Source of the DNA: Sphaerosporella brunnea
Lineage: Eukaryota > Ascomycota > Pezizomycetes > Pezizales > Pyronemataceae
NCBI GenBank assembly: GCA_008704415.1
Contig: VXIS01000151.1
Coordinates: 42,424 to 106,423 of the forward strand
DNA length: 64,000 nt
Direction: 5' to 3'
Notes under the pieces: model-generated
Databases searched by the model: none
What the model was told of the DNA's origin: nothing
What the model saw: the letters and a program-made list of their open reading frames with translations, nothing else
Made by a program: the position numbers and the translations under genes
Shown here: positions 54,604 through 64,000 of the stretch, piece by piece
Position numbering within the stretch: the stretch's first letter is position 1
How the letters are laid out: every line of letters begins with the position of its first letter

Positions 54604-57600
54604 ATGCCCATCACACCCCATCAACATCATCTGTCCGTGTCCGCCTCGAAAAACGGCCCTCCGCCGCCGATAGATAATGCTGCCTGCGTTGCCCTGGTTA
54701 CTGGAGCACTGAAGGGAGCTCGAGAGAAGACACGAGAGCTGCTGTCCCGAAATGGCACCTCTCCGGGGGAGAATGGGACGCAGAAGGCCGGAATAACCTT
54801 AGATTTGAGCCACCAAAAGATTGCGAGTATTCCAATCGAAGTCATAGAACTGATCAAAGATGAGATCGAGAGGTCAGTGGCCGACCGTCACCGTTGTATT
54901 TCCGTTCCCTCTCCCCCACCCAATGCATTCCGTATCCGCGGAGGTGACTGCTGCTGCTTGTATTGCGCAACACCGGAACTGCCACCACCTCAGTCATACT
55001 ATTTTTCCCCCCGAACAATGCATCTGACGATACTCCGAGCTTCCGGGTGGTCACAGGCTTGCGCTCGCGCACAATCAATTGTCCTCATTCCCGACCGAAT
55101 TTTCCAGTCTGCCGAGGCTTCGCTACTTGAACCTGCGCTCCAACTTTCTGAGGGAGTTCCCTCTGGCGGTGAGGAAAAACCCCCATTTCGTTTTAGACCA
55201 GCTTCGGGGCCTCATTCGGACTGTGCCGGTTTCCTGTTGCGGCTGAAATCTGACCGGAGCTGATACTCGACAGCTCACGCGATTGCCGTCGTTGGAGATC
55301 CTTGACGTGAGTCGTAATAGATTGCGCGAATTCCCGCCGGATCTGGGGAATTTGATGAGTCTCAAGGTTCGTGCTTCCTGCTGATAATGATGCGCCGGCA
55401 GGCGAGACTTGTGCGATGTTGGTTTCTGACATTCTGTAGGTTCTGTCGATGGCGAAGAACAAGCTCAGCGCCCTTCCAACCTACATCGGCAGCATGAACG
55501 ACCTCAAAATTCTGAAGTTAGACCACAACCCGATCACGTTCCCGCCGAGGGAAGTCTGGGATACTGAGGAGGCTGGTCAAGACGCGTGGTTGGAGAACAT
55601 GAAGAGGTTCCTACGACAGCACACCGAACGTTCGAACTCGACTCAAGAGTCTGAGTCTGGATCGAGGTACTTACATCATTCTATACAACAATTTGGTCAA
55701 TGCATCTTGAGGGGAAATCTGGGATCGTAAAACGAATCGCTCTCGACACTTACAGTGGCTGACACATTGGGTCGAACCAGCAGTGACGACGATGATTCTT
55801 TCAACCCTTCATTCACTCGAACACCAAGCTTTGAGGCATCGGCGAACGAATCGGGTGCTTTGACCCTTCCTACTATCCGTCCACTAAGGAATAATAGTGT
55901 AGCGGCTCCCGGGGAAGCATCGCGAGCTAGATCACCAGCACCTTCCAACATCACTGGTCACAAGAGGTCGAAGCACCTAAGTAACTCCTCGATCAACATA
56001 TCGCCATCACAACCTATGAACGGTTCTCCGAAACGTTCGGAAACCCCAGCCTTTGGCTTCTCTATCGACTCACCACAGGCTGAACGCCACCGCTCGAACA
56101 GCGAATCCACCCTGGGCACCAATCGGGACAAGCGACGCGGCATGCCACCACCTCCTCGCATGGGTTCAGTCCCGAGAACGAAACCTATCTTTAACCCTCA
56201 AAGCTTGAAGCCGGTAGACGAGAAACCATTCAAGCACACCAGAGGATATTCACACGACTCGGTAATCGATGGAGGCGGCCAAAGCAATTCACTTATCCCT
56301 TCAAGAAGCCCAACCGACAACGAGAGGCGCCCTGGACAGTATTTCCGACGGCTGTCCTCCTTGCCGGAGCACAAGCGGTCTTCTCTGTCATCTGGAAGAG
56401 TTGGCGAAGCGGCTCGGGGTATATTATATTCCATGTCAACATTGCAGCATCCAATCGAGCAGTACATCCAGTCACTGGGCGAGGCTGGGGGAGCCGAAAG
56501 TAAAGTCGGACGAGCCCTATACAACAGTAAAATGCATCTGAGCTCATTGGTGAGCGCTTTAGAGGCATACGATGCCAAAGATGACGAACCTGCTGTGCAA
56601 AAAGTCATTGATGCCTGCCAGTCATGCGTAGCTGCATTTAGACAGGTATTGGCCATGCTGCAATCTAGTTTGAAGGAGCTTGGAGCAGGTAGTTGCCCGG
56701 ATGTGCGCTGCACGCGAACACTGATTCTCATGATATATGGCGCTTATGTGGAAATTCAATGTTCATACGACATCCTTCGGCCATTGCTACTTGCCCACTC
56801 GATAACCGATGGATCTCGGGCCGGAAGTCTTACATCGCGGCATCATCAAGGCCTAAACATGTCACATGCTCGGCAGAACACTGGTTCGAATAACTCGCTC
56901 ACTGATTCTGGTGCGTCTGGGATGTCCATCCCACCGCCACTGGCGACACCCCGGAGCATGGAATCATTTGCGATTCCGCCCACTCCTGGTGCTCACCCTG
57001 CGATGAATTCTCAGAACCCCGATATTGGGTTTGATCAGGAGGATGCGTTGTACCAGAAATTCCTGGCTGCGATCAATGCCGCCCTGTCGACTCTTCCCCA
57101 AGTTGACCGCGATATCAAGTCCTCGGGCACTCAGAACTTGCAGCCGGCAGTTGCGCTCAAGCTTCGGGAGGTGTCGTCTTTGTGTATGTCTGGATGCGAT
57201 GCGGCGAGGAGATTGTCAAAGATTCGGTGGGACGCAGTCCAAGAAGGAGATCAGATTGAGCGGAAGAAGTTTTGGGATGATACCAATAAGTTTACGCAGG
57301 TATGGAAGCCCTTAAGATATACCTTGGTTGCAGTAGCTAAACGTTCCGTAGCTTGTTATCAGTATCGCAGAATTAATCAAGTCGGTGACTCAAGAGTACA
57401 CCTTTCCCATCCGCACTCTTGCAGCCATGGGTACAGTGCTGCGGCCAACTAAAGATCTCTTCATATTAATGAACGATTCTGCCCTCCGGTTCTCTGCGGA
57501 GCCACAGCAGTCGGTTGGACAAGCCAGTCCATATGCCCACACGTTCTCCTTCCAGTCGATGACAATGATGCCGGCGACTCCGCTTTCCGCAGCACTGGGG

Positions 57601-57858
57601 CCTGCGGCACAGGCCACGATGCCCCAGCTCATGTATCAGCGCACCGCTTCGCAATTGGGAGGCCTCAGCGTGAACAGCAGCCGCACTGGAACTTTTTTGA
57701 GTAGCTACGCCCCCACAATGACCAGTCAGACGACCGAGGTTGGGATGAACTTCCCTGGAAACGGCGGGCTGAACAGTCCCGTTCCGAGGATGGTGATGAA
57801 GCCCACCACCGCTACCGCTACCCCGGAAGTCGACGAGAAGAGCCGACTTCGGGATTGA
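54604..57858 (+). CDS. SOG2: RAM-pathway leucine-rich repeat protein Sog2
   Basis: Sog2 is an LRR subunit of the RAM (Cbk1/NDR kinase) network controlling polarity and cell separation. Six exons were read: 54604-54872, 55057-55168, 55274-55366, 55440-55666, 55781-57299 and 57352-57858. They give 908 aa with all phases consistent. LRRs run from about residue 60 to 200: ITLDLSHQKIASIP, LALAHNQLSSFP, LRYLNLRSNFLREFP, LEILDVSRNRLREFP, LSMAKNKLSALP and LKILKLDHNP. They are followed by a Ser-rich linker and the Sog2 C-terminal domain (GEAARGILYSMSTLQHPIEQ; FTQLVISIAELIKSVTQEYT; FPIRTLAAMGTVLRPTKDLF). Exon 4 to 5 uses the acceptor at 55780, because the nearer AG puts a stop in frame. The first intron is long for this window (184 nt). 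Confidence 0.94.
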
Positions 57859-58113
57859 TCAATTGTCGGAGTTTTGAAGATTGATTTGCCTTGTTTTGGT
57901 TACGTCTTTCTCGCTCTATTTTCGGCTCTCGACAGATGATTAAGGCTATGCCTGTTACGGTTTTTTTCTTTCTTTGGTGCTCTTTCTTTTACCATACCTC
58001 GACTTAGTTGCATACTGTCTTATTCTTGGGGTGACATTTACAACGGAGTTAACTGAAGATCTGCATTTCTCTATTCCTTTTGACGTACTTTGTGCACTTT
58101 TCATTTTCCTTCT

Positions 58114-58144
<31 letters not shown>

Positions 58145-58643
58145 ACGTTTGGTTCGTAAATTTCTTGCAGGGTTTTGTGGTTATGGGGTTTGAAGATTTT
58201 GTCGTGTTTTCTTTCATTTCGAGCGTACACATAAATATGGTTGTAGCGTGTTTTCTAGTGGTGAGATCTGATAGATTTGAAAGGAGGAGGGGGGATGAAT
58301 CGTATTGTGGAAGACAATGGACTGTATCGTCTGGGAAGCGGCCTCGTGGGGTTGTGTCTTTTCGATAAGATGTGCTTGGATTAGGAATACAAGCACTCGG
58401 TCACACTTAAGTGGTCCCCACATTTATACGCCAATCAACCAACATTCGCATAGAGCCAACTGCTGTCTAATTCTAGAGTATTAATGCCCTGCAGCTTTGA
58501 ATGTGAAAATCTAGCCATGAAGTACGCCATGCATCGACCAAATCTAGAAAACCGCAACGCCTCTACGTCCCCCCCTCCCAACGCCGTATTTACACCTTAA
58601 AAGAATTAATGATAATAAAAAACCCCTATCACGAAAAGAAAGC
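57859..58643. other. Convergent 3' intergenic region with T-run
   Basis: It lies between the 3' ends of SOG2 (plus) and the hydrolase (minus). It contains a T-rich run of about 24 at 58120-58144. No gene is supported. Confidence 0.5.
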
Positions 58644-59749
58644 CTAATCAGTGCCAGCCTCGTTCCGGATGGTATGGCCAACTATCTCCAGCTGGTTAAT
58701 GAAGCTTTCGAGCCTGTCGGACTCGCCTCTGATGAAACTGAAGATTGCGTCGTTGCCACGGACACGGGTGTCTCTATGATCGGTGCCGGCAATAACGCAG
58801 AGCTTGACGTCTACGCCGTCGACGGTTCTGATTTCTTCAACCAAAGCCTTCATATCATTAGCAACCATCCACATCCAGCTAGAGTAATAAGAAAGCGGTA
58901 GAACAAACCTCGGAATGAGACATGGGAATGATAGTATCACACTTCCCATGCACCACCAACACCTTCGTCCCGGGCAGCAAGTTCTTCCCGACTTTGATTG
59001 GCGGGAACGGGTCGCCGCTGCTCCCCTGCATCCACGCCAGCCTCGACGGGTGCGCCATACACGGAATCCACGCACCGGGCACACGCCACCACGCTGGCGC
59101 CCTCCACTCGCCGCCGCCGCGGCCGAATCCCATACCGGCGTGGACCCGCTTTACGGCCAGCGCGATTCCCGCCAGGAGCGTGGAGACGAGCCAGAACGGG
59201 GCCACCGAGACCAGCGAAGTGTACGGGCTGACGAGCACGAGCTTTTTGATGCCCAGCGCCTCCTGCGTAGCCACCCACGCAGCGGGGCCGGTGCCGAGCG
59301 AGTTCCCGAGAGCCACGAGCTCGTGGCCCGCCGCCCAGGGCAGCGAACGGATGTGCGCCGCCAGCTCGAACGTGTCCGCCGAGATCTGCGCGATCGTCTT
59401 CGGCCCCGGAGTCTCCCCATACCCAGGGTAGTTGTGTAGGACCACCGAGACCCGCTCCTTCGCTGCGAGCGCCGCCCATTGGTCTACGCCTTTGCGGTCC
59501 AGCGCTCGCAGGCGCCCGTGACAGACGTAGATGATGGTGTTTGATCCGGTGGTTCTGCGCCCGGGGTTAGTGGGGGTTGCAGTTGCGGGGAGAGATGCAT
59601 CGGGCTTGCTTGCTTACTCACTGGATAAGTACATATTCGATAGCTCCGGTTCCACTGCGACGTGGGAGCTTCAGGATGTCAGGGTATGCATTGTCGCCGC
59701 CGTTTGAGGTGCCGATGTAGCTAAAGTGGACTAAAGGTTCGAAGCTCAT
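58644..59749 (-). CDS. Alpha/beta hydrolase (serine hydrolase)
   Basis: A serine hydrolase of the alpha/beta fold. Three exons (59749-59622, 59554-58909 and 58847-58644; introns of 67 and 61 nt) give 325 aa. The oxyanion region is IIYVCHGRLRAL. The nucleophile elbow is GNSLGTG (Ser128). HGKCDTIIPMSHSE supplies the acid, and VIAGTDHRDTRV the histidine. VVLHNYPGYGETPGP is typical of the group that includes ABHD-type lipases and thioesterases. A hydrophobic stretch (VAPFWLVSTLLAGIALAV) in the cap could be a membrane-associating lid. No signal peptide is seen. The substrate is unknown. Confidence 0.88.
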
Positions 59750-60455
59750 TGATATTTATTTATTTTGTATTTATTGTGTTGATGATGAATTTGGTGGTTG
59801 GTTGGGGTTGGTTGGTGGTTGGGGTTGCGACCGATGTTGTTTATGGTGAAAGAGGCGCGCGCGTGGCTCGCTCATGATGGTAGGTGTGACCCAACTTGAA
59901 GAACACATTCAAGCCGTTAAGCGTTACGCGCGAAATACCTACTAAAACAGGTAGGCAGCAGCTTGGGGTGATACGGTGGCTATCCAATTGCATAGCCTAT
60001 GTTGTGTTCGGTTGAGTGCATTCGGCGCACTCTCGGGGCAGTGAAGATTGGAGAGGCTGCCTCGAGTAATAACCCGATGACCTTCAACAGAGAGGCTGAG
60101 GCTTTGTTTGCGTGCAGCAGAGTGCTCCACTGTAGATTGCTACATAACGAGCGCCAAGAAATATTTCAGCAGTGATTGATGGCTGTTCTGCCATACAATT
60201 ATCGCTTTGGGTGCGAACTGTCCATGAAGATAGAACTGGCTGGATAAATGAAGGTATAACTGCTTCAATTCCAATAACTAGCTAGACGGTTATCCCTCTG
60301 GCTTGAAGGCCTTCCGCTCATGCTAAAGAGACTCATGCATGCTAAAGAAACTTCCTGCACCAACGCAAATACATGCCCAAAAATAAATACGGAAATGACT
60401 ACATAAACACCACAAACATATCAAAATGCTCAAAATGCAACCCCGCGCACCTCAA
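59750..60455. other. Intergenic region
   Basis: It contains the promoter side of the hydrolase, including a GGTTGG-rich stretch (59796-59830), and the 3' flank of the next minus-strand gene. No gene is supported. Confidence 0.5.
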
Positions 60456-61412
60456 TCAATGGCGCCGCTTGGGACTGGGTAACCAGTTAAAGAGCAGCCA
60501 CGGCACCCCTTTCATCTGCAAGTTATGGATCGTGCACACCAGATGATACAGGAACAAGACGACAAACAAGACCGCCTGGAGGGTCACACCGAACCCGATG
60601 ATAACCAACGCCATGACCGAAAACCAATAGGATGCATCTATAAACGAGGGTTTTGAACGAGGTGTGGCAAGCACCACCTGCATCGAGGATAGGATCGCCG
60701 AGACGTATACCACGACCATCAACAGCCATGCAAAATTTTTCGCGAAGAAACTGTCGTACTGGACGTAGACCGAGTGGTAGCTCTTTCCCCAGCCCCAGAA
60801 CCGGCAAATGTGGTTCAACCGCCGTAGTCGCAGCTCGCCGTATTTGTACCGTTTGTGCACATGGTCGTCGGTGTCGAGGATTCTGTGATTCAGGGATGCC
60901 GCGATCGCACTCCACGTCTTCCAGCTGTCCACTTCTTCCGGCAACAACCCCTTTTCCTGCGCGATCTTGAAGTCGTTCGGGTACATCACGAGCTTTGTGT
61001 ACGTCTTCAAAAACCCGTTGGCCAGGAGCCACAGGTTCTTATCCGGCGTGATATTTTTTGCAACGAACTCTGGGTCTAGAAGCCACGCTGGGATCGGCTT
61101 TATGTAGATCGTTGTGTCGTGCCAGACAAGATGCAAGCTTATGTTTTCGCACGGCAGCACCTCGCGCTTCATCATCACCTGCTGATGTAGCGTGCGGATA
61201 TTCCCGGGTCGCCCCGCCCACCAGAGATGTTGGAATATTTTGTCGAGTTTGGTAACAGAGAGTTGTTTTTTGAGGTAGCCATCGAGGGGTTCGAGTATGA
61301 GGGGATACCCCGGGACTGGGTCGTTGACATGCTGGTAGTGCTCGGAAAGGGGTGGTGACGGCTGGGCTTGAGATATCGAGCTCTCGAGGTCGGAGGTATT
61401 GCTGCTGGCCAT
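60456..61412 (-). CDS. Fungal two-helix membrane protein of unknown function
   Basis: A single-exon 318-aa protein from ATG 61412; the open frame continues upstream but only into unconserved sequence. A Ser-rich start is followed by a soluble part with YLKKQLSVTKLDKIFQHLWW, GRPGNIRTLHQQVMMKREVL and HLVWHDTTIYIKPIPAWLLD. The C-terminal part has a helix FAWLLMVVVYVSAILSSMQV and a second long hydrophobic stretch, WFSVMALVIIGFGVTLQAVL, continuing to FLYHLVCTIHN. The layout fits a fungal family of uncharacterised membrane proteins (I believe DUF6601, not checked). Function unknown. Confidence 0.8.
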   Translation of the reverse strand: MASSNTSDLESSISQAQPSPPLSEHYQHVNDPVPGYPLILEPLDGYLKKQLSVTKLDKIFQHLWWAGRPGNIRTLHQQVMMKREVLPCENISLHLVWHDTTIYIKPIPAWLLDPEFVAKNITPDKNLWLLANGFLKTYTKLVMYPNDFKIAQEKGLLPEEVDSWKTWSAIAASLNHRILDTDDHVHKRYKYGELRLRRLNHICRFWGWGKSYHSVYVQYDSFFAKNFAWLLMVVVYVSAILSSMQVVLATPRSKPSFIDASYWFSVMALVIIGFGVTLQAVLFVVLFLYHLVCTIHNLQMKGVPWLLFNWLPSPKRRH

Positions 61413-61888
61413 GATGCGTGCAAAATCTTCAACAAGATATCTGGCTGGAGCGAGGGCGAAGAAGAAATCGTTTGGCGGCGTTAGGCATCGACTGATCGTG
61501 CGATTGGCAAGGCCACCACCATGCTGTGCTCGTATGCGGTTGTGCGCACAGCGCACATCGGATTGGCGCCCGCAGTAGACCGCATTAGGTAGTGTGAACG
61601 CAGCGCCAATTGCGAGGCGCTCAGCGTGTCGGAACCTGTTGTTCTTCGGCTTTTTTATGTTTCACCCAGCAAAAAAAAAAGGGGGGGGGGGGACAAAGAA
61701 AACGCCTCCCATCTCTACGTAACTCTACACTTCTAGTAAGAGACCGGAGTTGGAGCGAGCGCGAAGTCGTAACGAACACCAGGTCTAGATATGCTGAAAA
61801 GAGAAAATCAATGATGTGCCTTTGGGGCAGTTCTGGCTGAGGGTTCGCGTTCGCATCGACTCGGAGAGGGGGGTTTTTTTTTTTGCCT
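61413..61888. other. Intergenic region with A10G12 tract
   Basis: It contains an A-run directly followed by a G-run (about 61670-61692). Frames on both strands through it are low-complexity and not supported. Confidence 0.5.
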
Positions 61889-63724
61889 CTAAGCACCTCT
61901 AACAAGCAGACTCCTTCCACTCATAGCCTCAGGCTGAGGCAGTGCCATAGCATCCAAGATAGTGGGGGCGACGTCACCAAGGACACCTCCGTTCTTATCC
62001 AGACTCCAACCCTCGGGTGCGTTCGCCATAACGAACGGTACAGGGTTGGTGGTGTGCGCCGTCTTGGGTTTTCCTTCGCCGTTCAACATCTCCTCAGCGT
62101 TTCCGTGGTCGGCAGTCACAAACAGGATGTAACCGTGCTTCTTGCACGCCTCGTACACCGCACCTATGGCCTGATCAGTGTGCGTAACAGCAGACACCGC
62201 CGCTTCGAAGACACCGGTGTGGCCGACCATGTCCTTATCCCCCGTTAGATACATAAGTACTTCAAGAGCCGAGTAGAGCGACAGCGGGGAAGTTGGACGC
62301 CTCAACAGCTGTCGTAGGCCGAGAGGCGGAGACTAGGAAGGCAGTTCCTTATGCTATGGCCGCAAGCGGCTGAGTGCAATATGATACAACGAAAAAGGAA
62401 AAGAAAAAACGGAGCTGAGTAGGAGGAGGTACGTACAGGAGGAGCAAAGTTGTTCGAACTGGCCTTCACCAATGCGCTCAGCCATCTTGTCGCCCACTTC
62501 GTGGCAGCTCATCTTCGGCTCCAAATCCTAGGTAGCGACACGAGGAGACGGGATCATGTCGCGAACTTCGTTTTCGAATTGCTTTTCAACACCACCGTTA
62601 AAAAGGGTGACATGAGCGTACTTTTCGGTCTCAGCGATGTGGCATTGCTTCAGCTTCTGCTTGGCAAGCCATTCCGCCAAAACGTCGTCCATGCGCTGAG
62701 GTGGGAAGGCGACTGAGAAGGGGTAGTCCGCCTTGTACTGGGTCATAGTTGTGATGTGGAGGTTCTGAGGGACCTTGAGGGAGCTTTCGGTGATGTAGGA
62801 AGAGTTCACGCCGAGGAGGAGAGTGATCTCACGTACACGGTCGGCACGGTAATTGAAGAAGGAAAGGGTGTCATCGTCTGCAATGTTCGTTAGGAATTGA
62901 CGGTATGAGAGGGGCGGGTTAGGTACCCTTCACGCGGGCCTCTTCGCCGTTGACAATGATGGGCTTCAGGAACTCGTCGGTCTCGCCCTGCTCATATCTC
63001 TCCTTGATCTTCGCGACTGGGTCTTCGGTAGCTTCACCCTCGCCAGCGATAATTCCTTTCAACGCAACAGTAACACGGTCCCATCTCTTGTCACGGTCCA
63101 TGGCGTAGTAACGGCCGACAACCGTGGCTATCTTCGCAACACCCTCCATTCCCAGCTCCTTAATCTTGTCCAACAACTCCTGCATATACGTAGCGGAACT
63201 CTTGGGGTCGGTATCTCTACCGTCGCCGAAGAAGTGGATGTAGGTAGACATGGGGAATCTCCATCTGCTTAGCTGTTTTCAAGAGCTCGTAGAGATGAGC
63301 ATTGTGCGAGTGAACTCCTCCGCCAGAGACCAATCCGAGCAGGTGCAACCGTCCGTTGGTGTCCTTGGCGTGCTGGAACGACGCGCGGAGGTTTTCGGTG
63401 TTGATGAAGTCACCCGTCTTCATGGTTTGGTCGATTCGAACAACGTCCTGCCAAACCACACGGCCAGCGCCGATGTTGAGGTGACCGACCTCACTGTTGC
63501 CCATCAGACCCTCGGGCAAGCCGACAGCGAGGGAGGAAGCTTCGAGGAGCGTGTAGCCAGCGTGGCTGCGGAAGCCATCCATCACTGGGGTGTCCGCGGC
63601 GGAGATGGCATCGCCGGGGCTTGTTGGGTACGGGAGCGACTTGCCAGCGGTCAAGCTGTCAGCGGTCGCAAGAAGCGCGGGGGCAGAGGACGGAATTACT
63701 GAGAGCAATCTTGTGAGCGGCCAT
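61889..63724 (-). pseudogene. gpmI: Decayed 2,3-bisphosphoglycerate-independent phosphoglycerate mutase
   Basis: The family converts 3- to 2-phosphoglycerate in glycolysis, using two Mn ions and a serine nucleophile. Almost the full enzyme is recognisable: GNSEVGHLNIGAGRVVWQD (serine), FFGDGRDTDP, GRYYAMDRDKRWDR, FFNYRADRVREI, DMVGHTGVFEAA and VTADHGNAEEM. The reading frame is broken at least three times: after the N-terminal metal site (about 63625-63640), by a 4-bp CTAC duplication at about 63239-63246, and by an apparent small deletion before NNFAPP (about 62452-62460). The metal-site text VIDGWG reads LDRWQ, and SDGGVHSH reads SGGGVHSH. Several introns remain (for example 62234-62436). 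It is not expected to make active enzyme; a functional copy should lie elsewhere. Confidence 0.85.
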
Positions 63725-64000
63725 TTTTGCGTGAGGAAAAGTCTAGCTAGAGAACAGGAAGGGCTGCTACCGCGGGAGGCAGTTGGTGGGGCTGGTTGGT
63801 GGGGTTGCTTCCATGACATCGTCTGCATGGGGGGGCTCTAACTTAGTAGATATGCAAGAAGAAGAAGAACTGTCTACGCTACAAGCAGAGCTAATGCACT
63901 TCCAAGTAAAATGCACTCCACTGAAAGGGAACCGGCTCATGTGGAATGCCAGGCGATGCATCACGGCAAATCACCCAGGCCTCTGCTCAATTTGCCAAAG
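63725..64000. other. Window edge, no gene seen
   Basis: This is sequence upstream of the phosphoglycerate mutase pseudogene; no supportable feature. Confidence 0.4.

Overview
The window is nuclear DNA of a filamentous ascomycete (Pezizomycotina, most like Eurotiomycetes). The evidence is short 45-80 nt GT-AG introns with CTAAC/CTGAC-like branch sites, a very large multimodular non-ribosomal peptide synthetase (NRPS), pisatin-demethylase-like P450s, and fungal housekeeping genes such as Sog2, TAF13 and mitochondrial mS23. Genes were called by reading frames, splice sites and motifs by eye; no database search was possible.

Left part (1-35 kb, accessory). The first 3.6 kb has no supportable gene. 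A decayed-looking gene of unknown family lies at 3.6-4.5 kb on the minus strand. From 26.7 kb down to 6.0 kb on the minus strand runs one NRPS gene. I resolve it into nine exons whose phases all agree, giving 6716 aa: a C-domain remnant, six adenylation-thiolation-condensation modules and a final extra thiolation domain, with no thioesterase, reductase or epimerase. Two P450 genes, transcribed divergently from a shared region of about 0.9 kb, lie beyond its 5' end at 28.4-30.2 kb (minus) and 31.1-32.9 kb (plus). They are paralogues: their first three coding exons have identical lengths. A likely role is oxidation of the NRPS peptide. No transporter or pathway regulator is visible. An intron-containing tRNA-Thr(UGU) and an unrecognised gene (34.1-35.0 kb) follow.

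Middle and right part (35-64 kb, mainly housekeeping). A 384-bp TA-flanked MITE at 35.6-36.0 kb sits in the gap between the two parts. Then come a branched-chain aminotransferase, 5-aminolevulinate dehydratase (hemB), a 1909-aa protein with three unrelated tandem-repeat arrays and two SUMO-interaction-like motifs, a second MITE-like element with 34-bp perfect inverted ends, a small membrane protein, TAF13, a PPR-like mitochondrial protein divergent from mS23, Sog2 (RAM pathway), an alpha/beta hydrolase and a two-helix membrane protein of unknown function. The right edge carries a 2,3-bisphosphoglycerate-independent phosphoglycerate mutase copy with at least three frameshifts and lost catalytic residues, that is, a pseudogene.

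Most noteworthy are the NRPS assembly line with its terminal SHxxxDG condensation domain plus stand-alone carrier, the recurring intron inside the HHxxxDG motif of four of its six condensation domains, two P450s with complementary defects in the oxygen-activating I-helix motif, the triple-array repeat protein, two non-autonomous DNA elements, and the decayed glycolytic gene.
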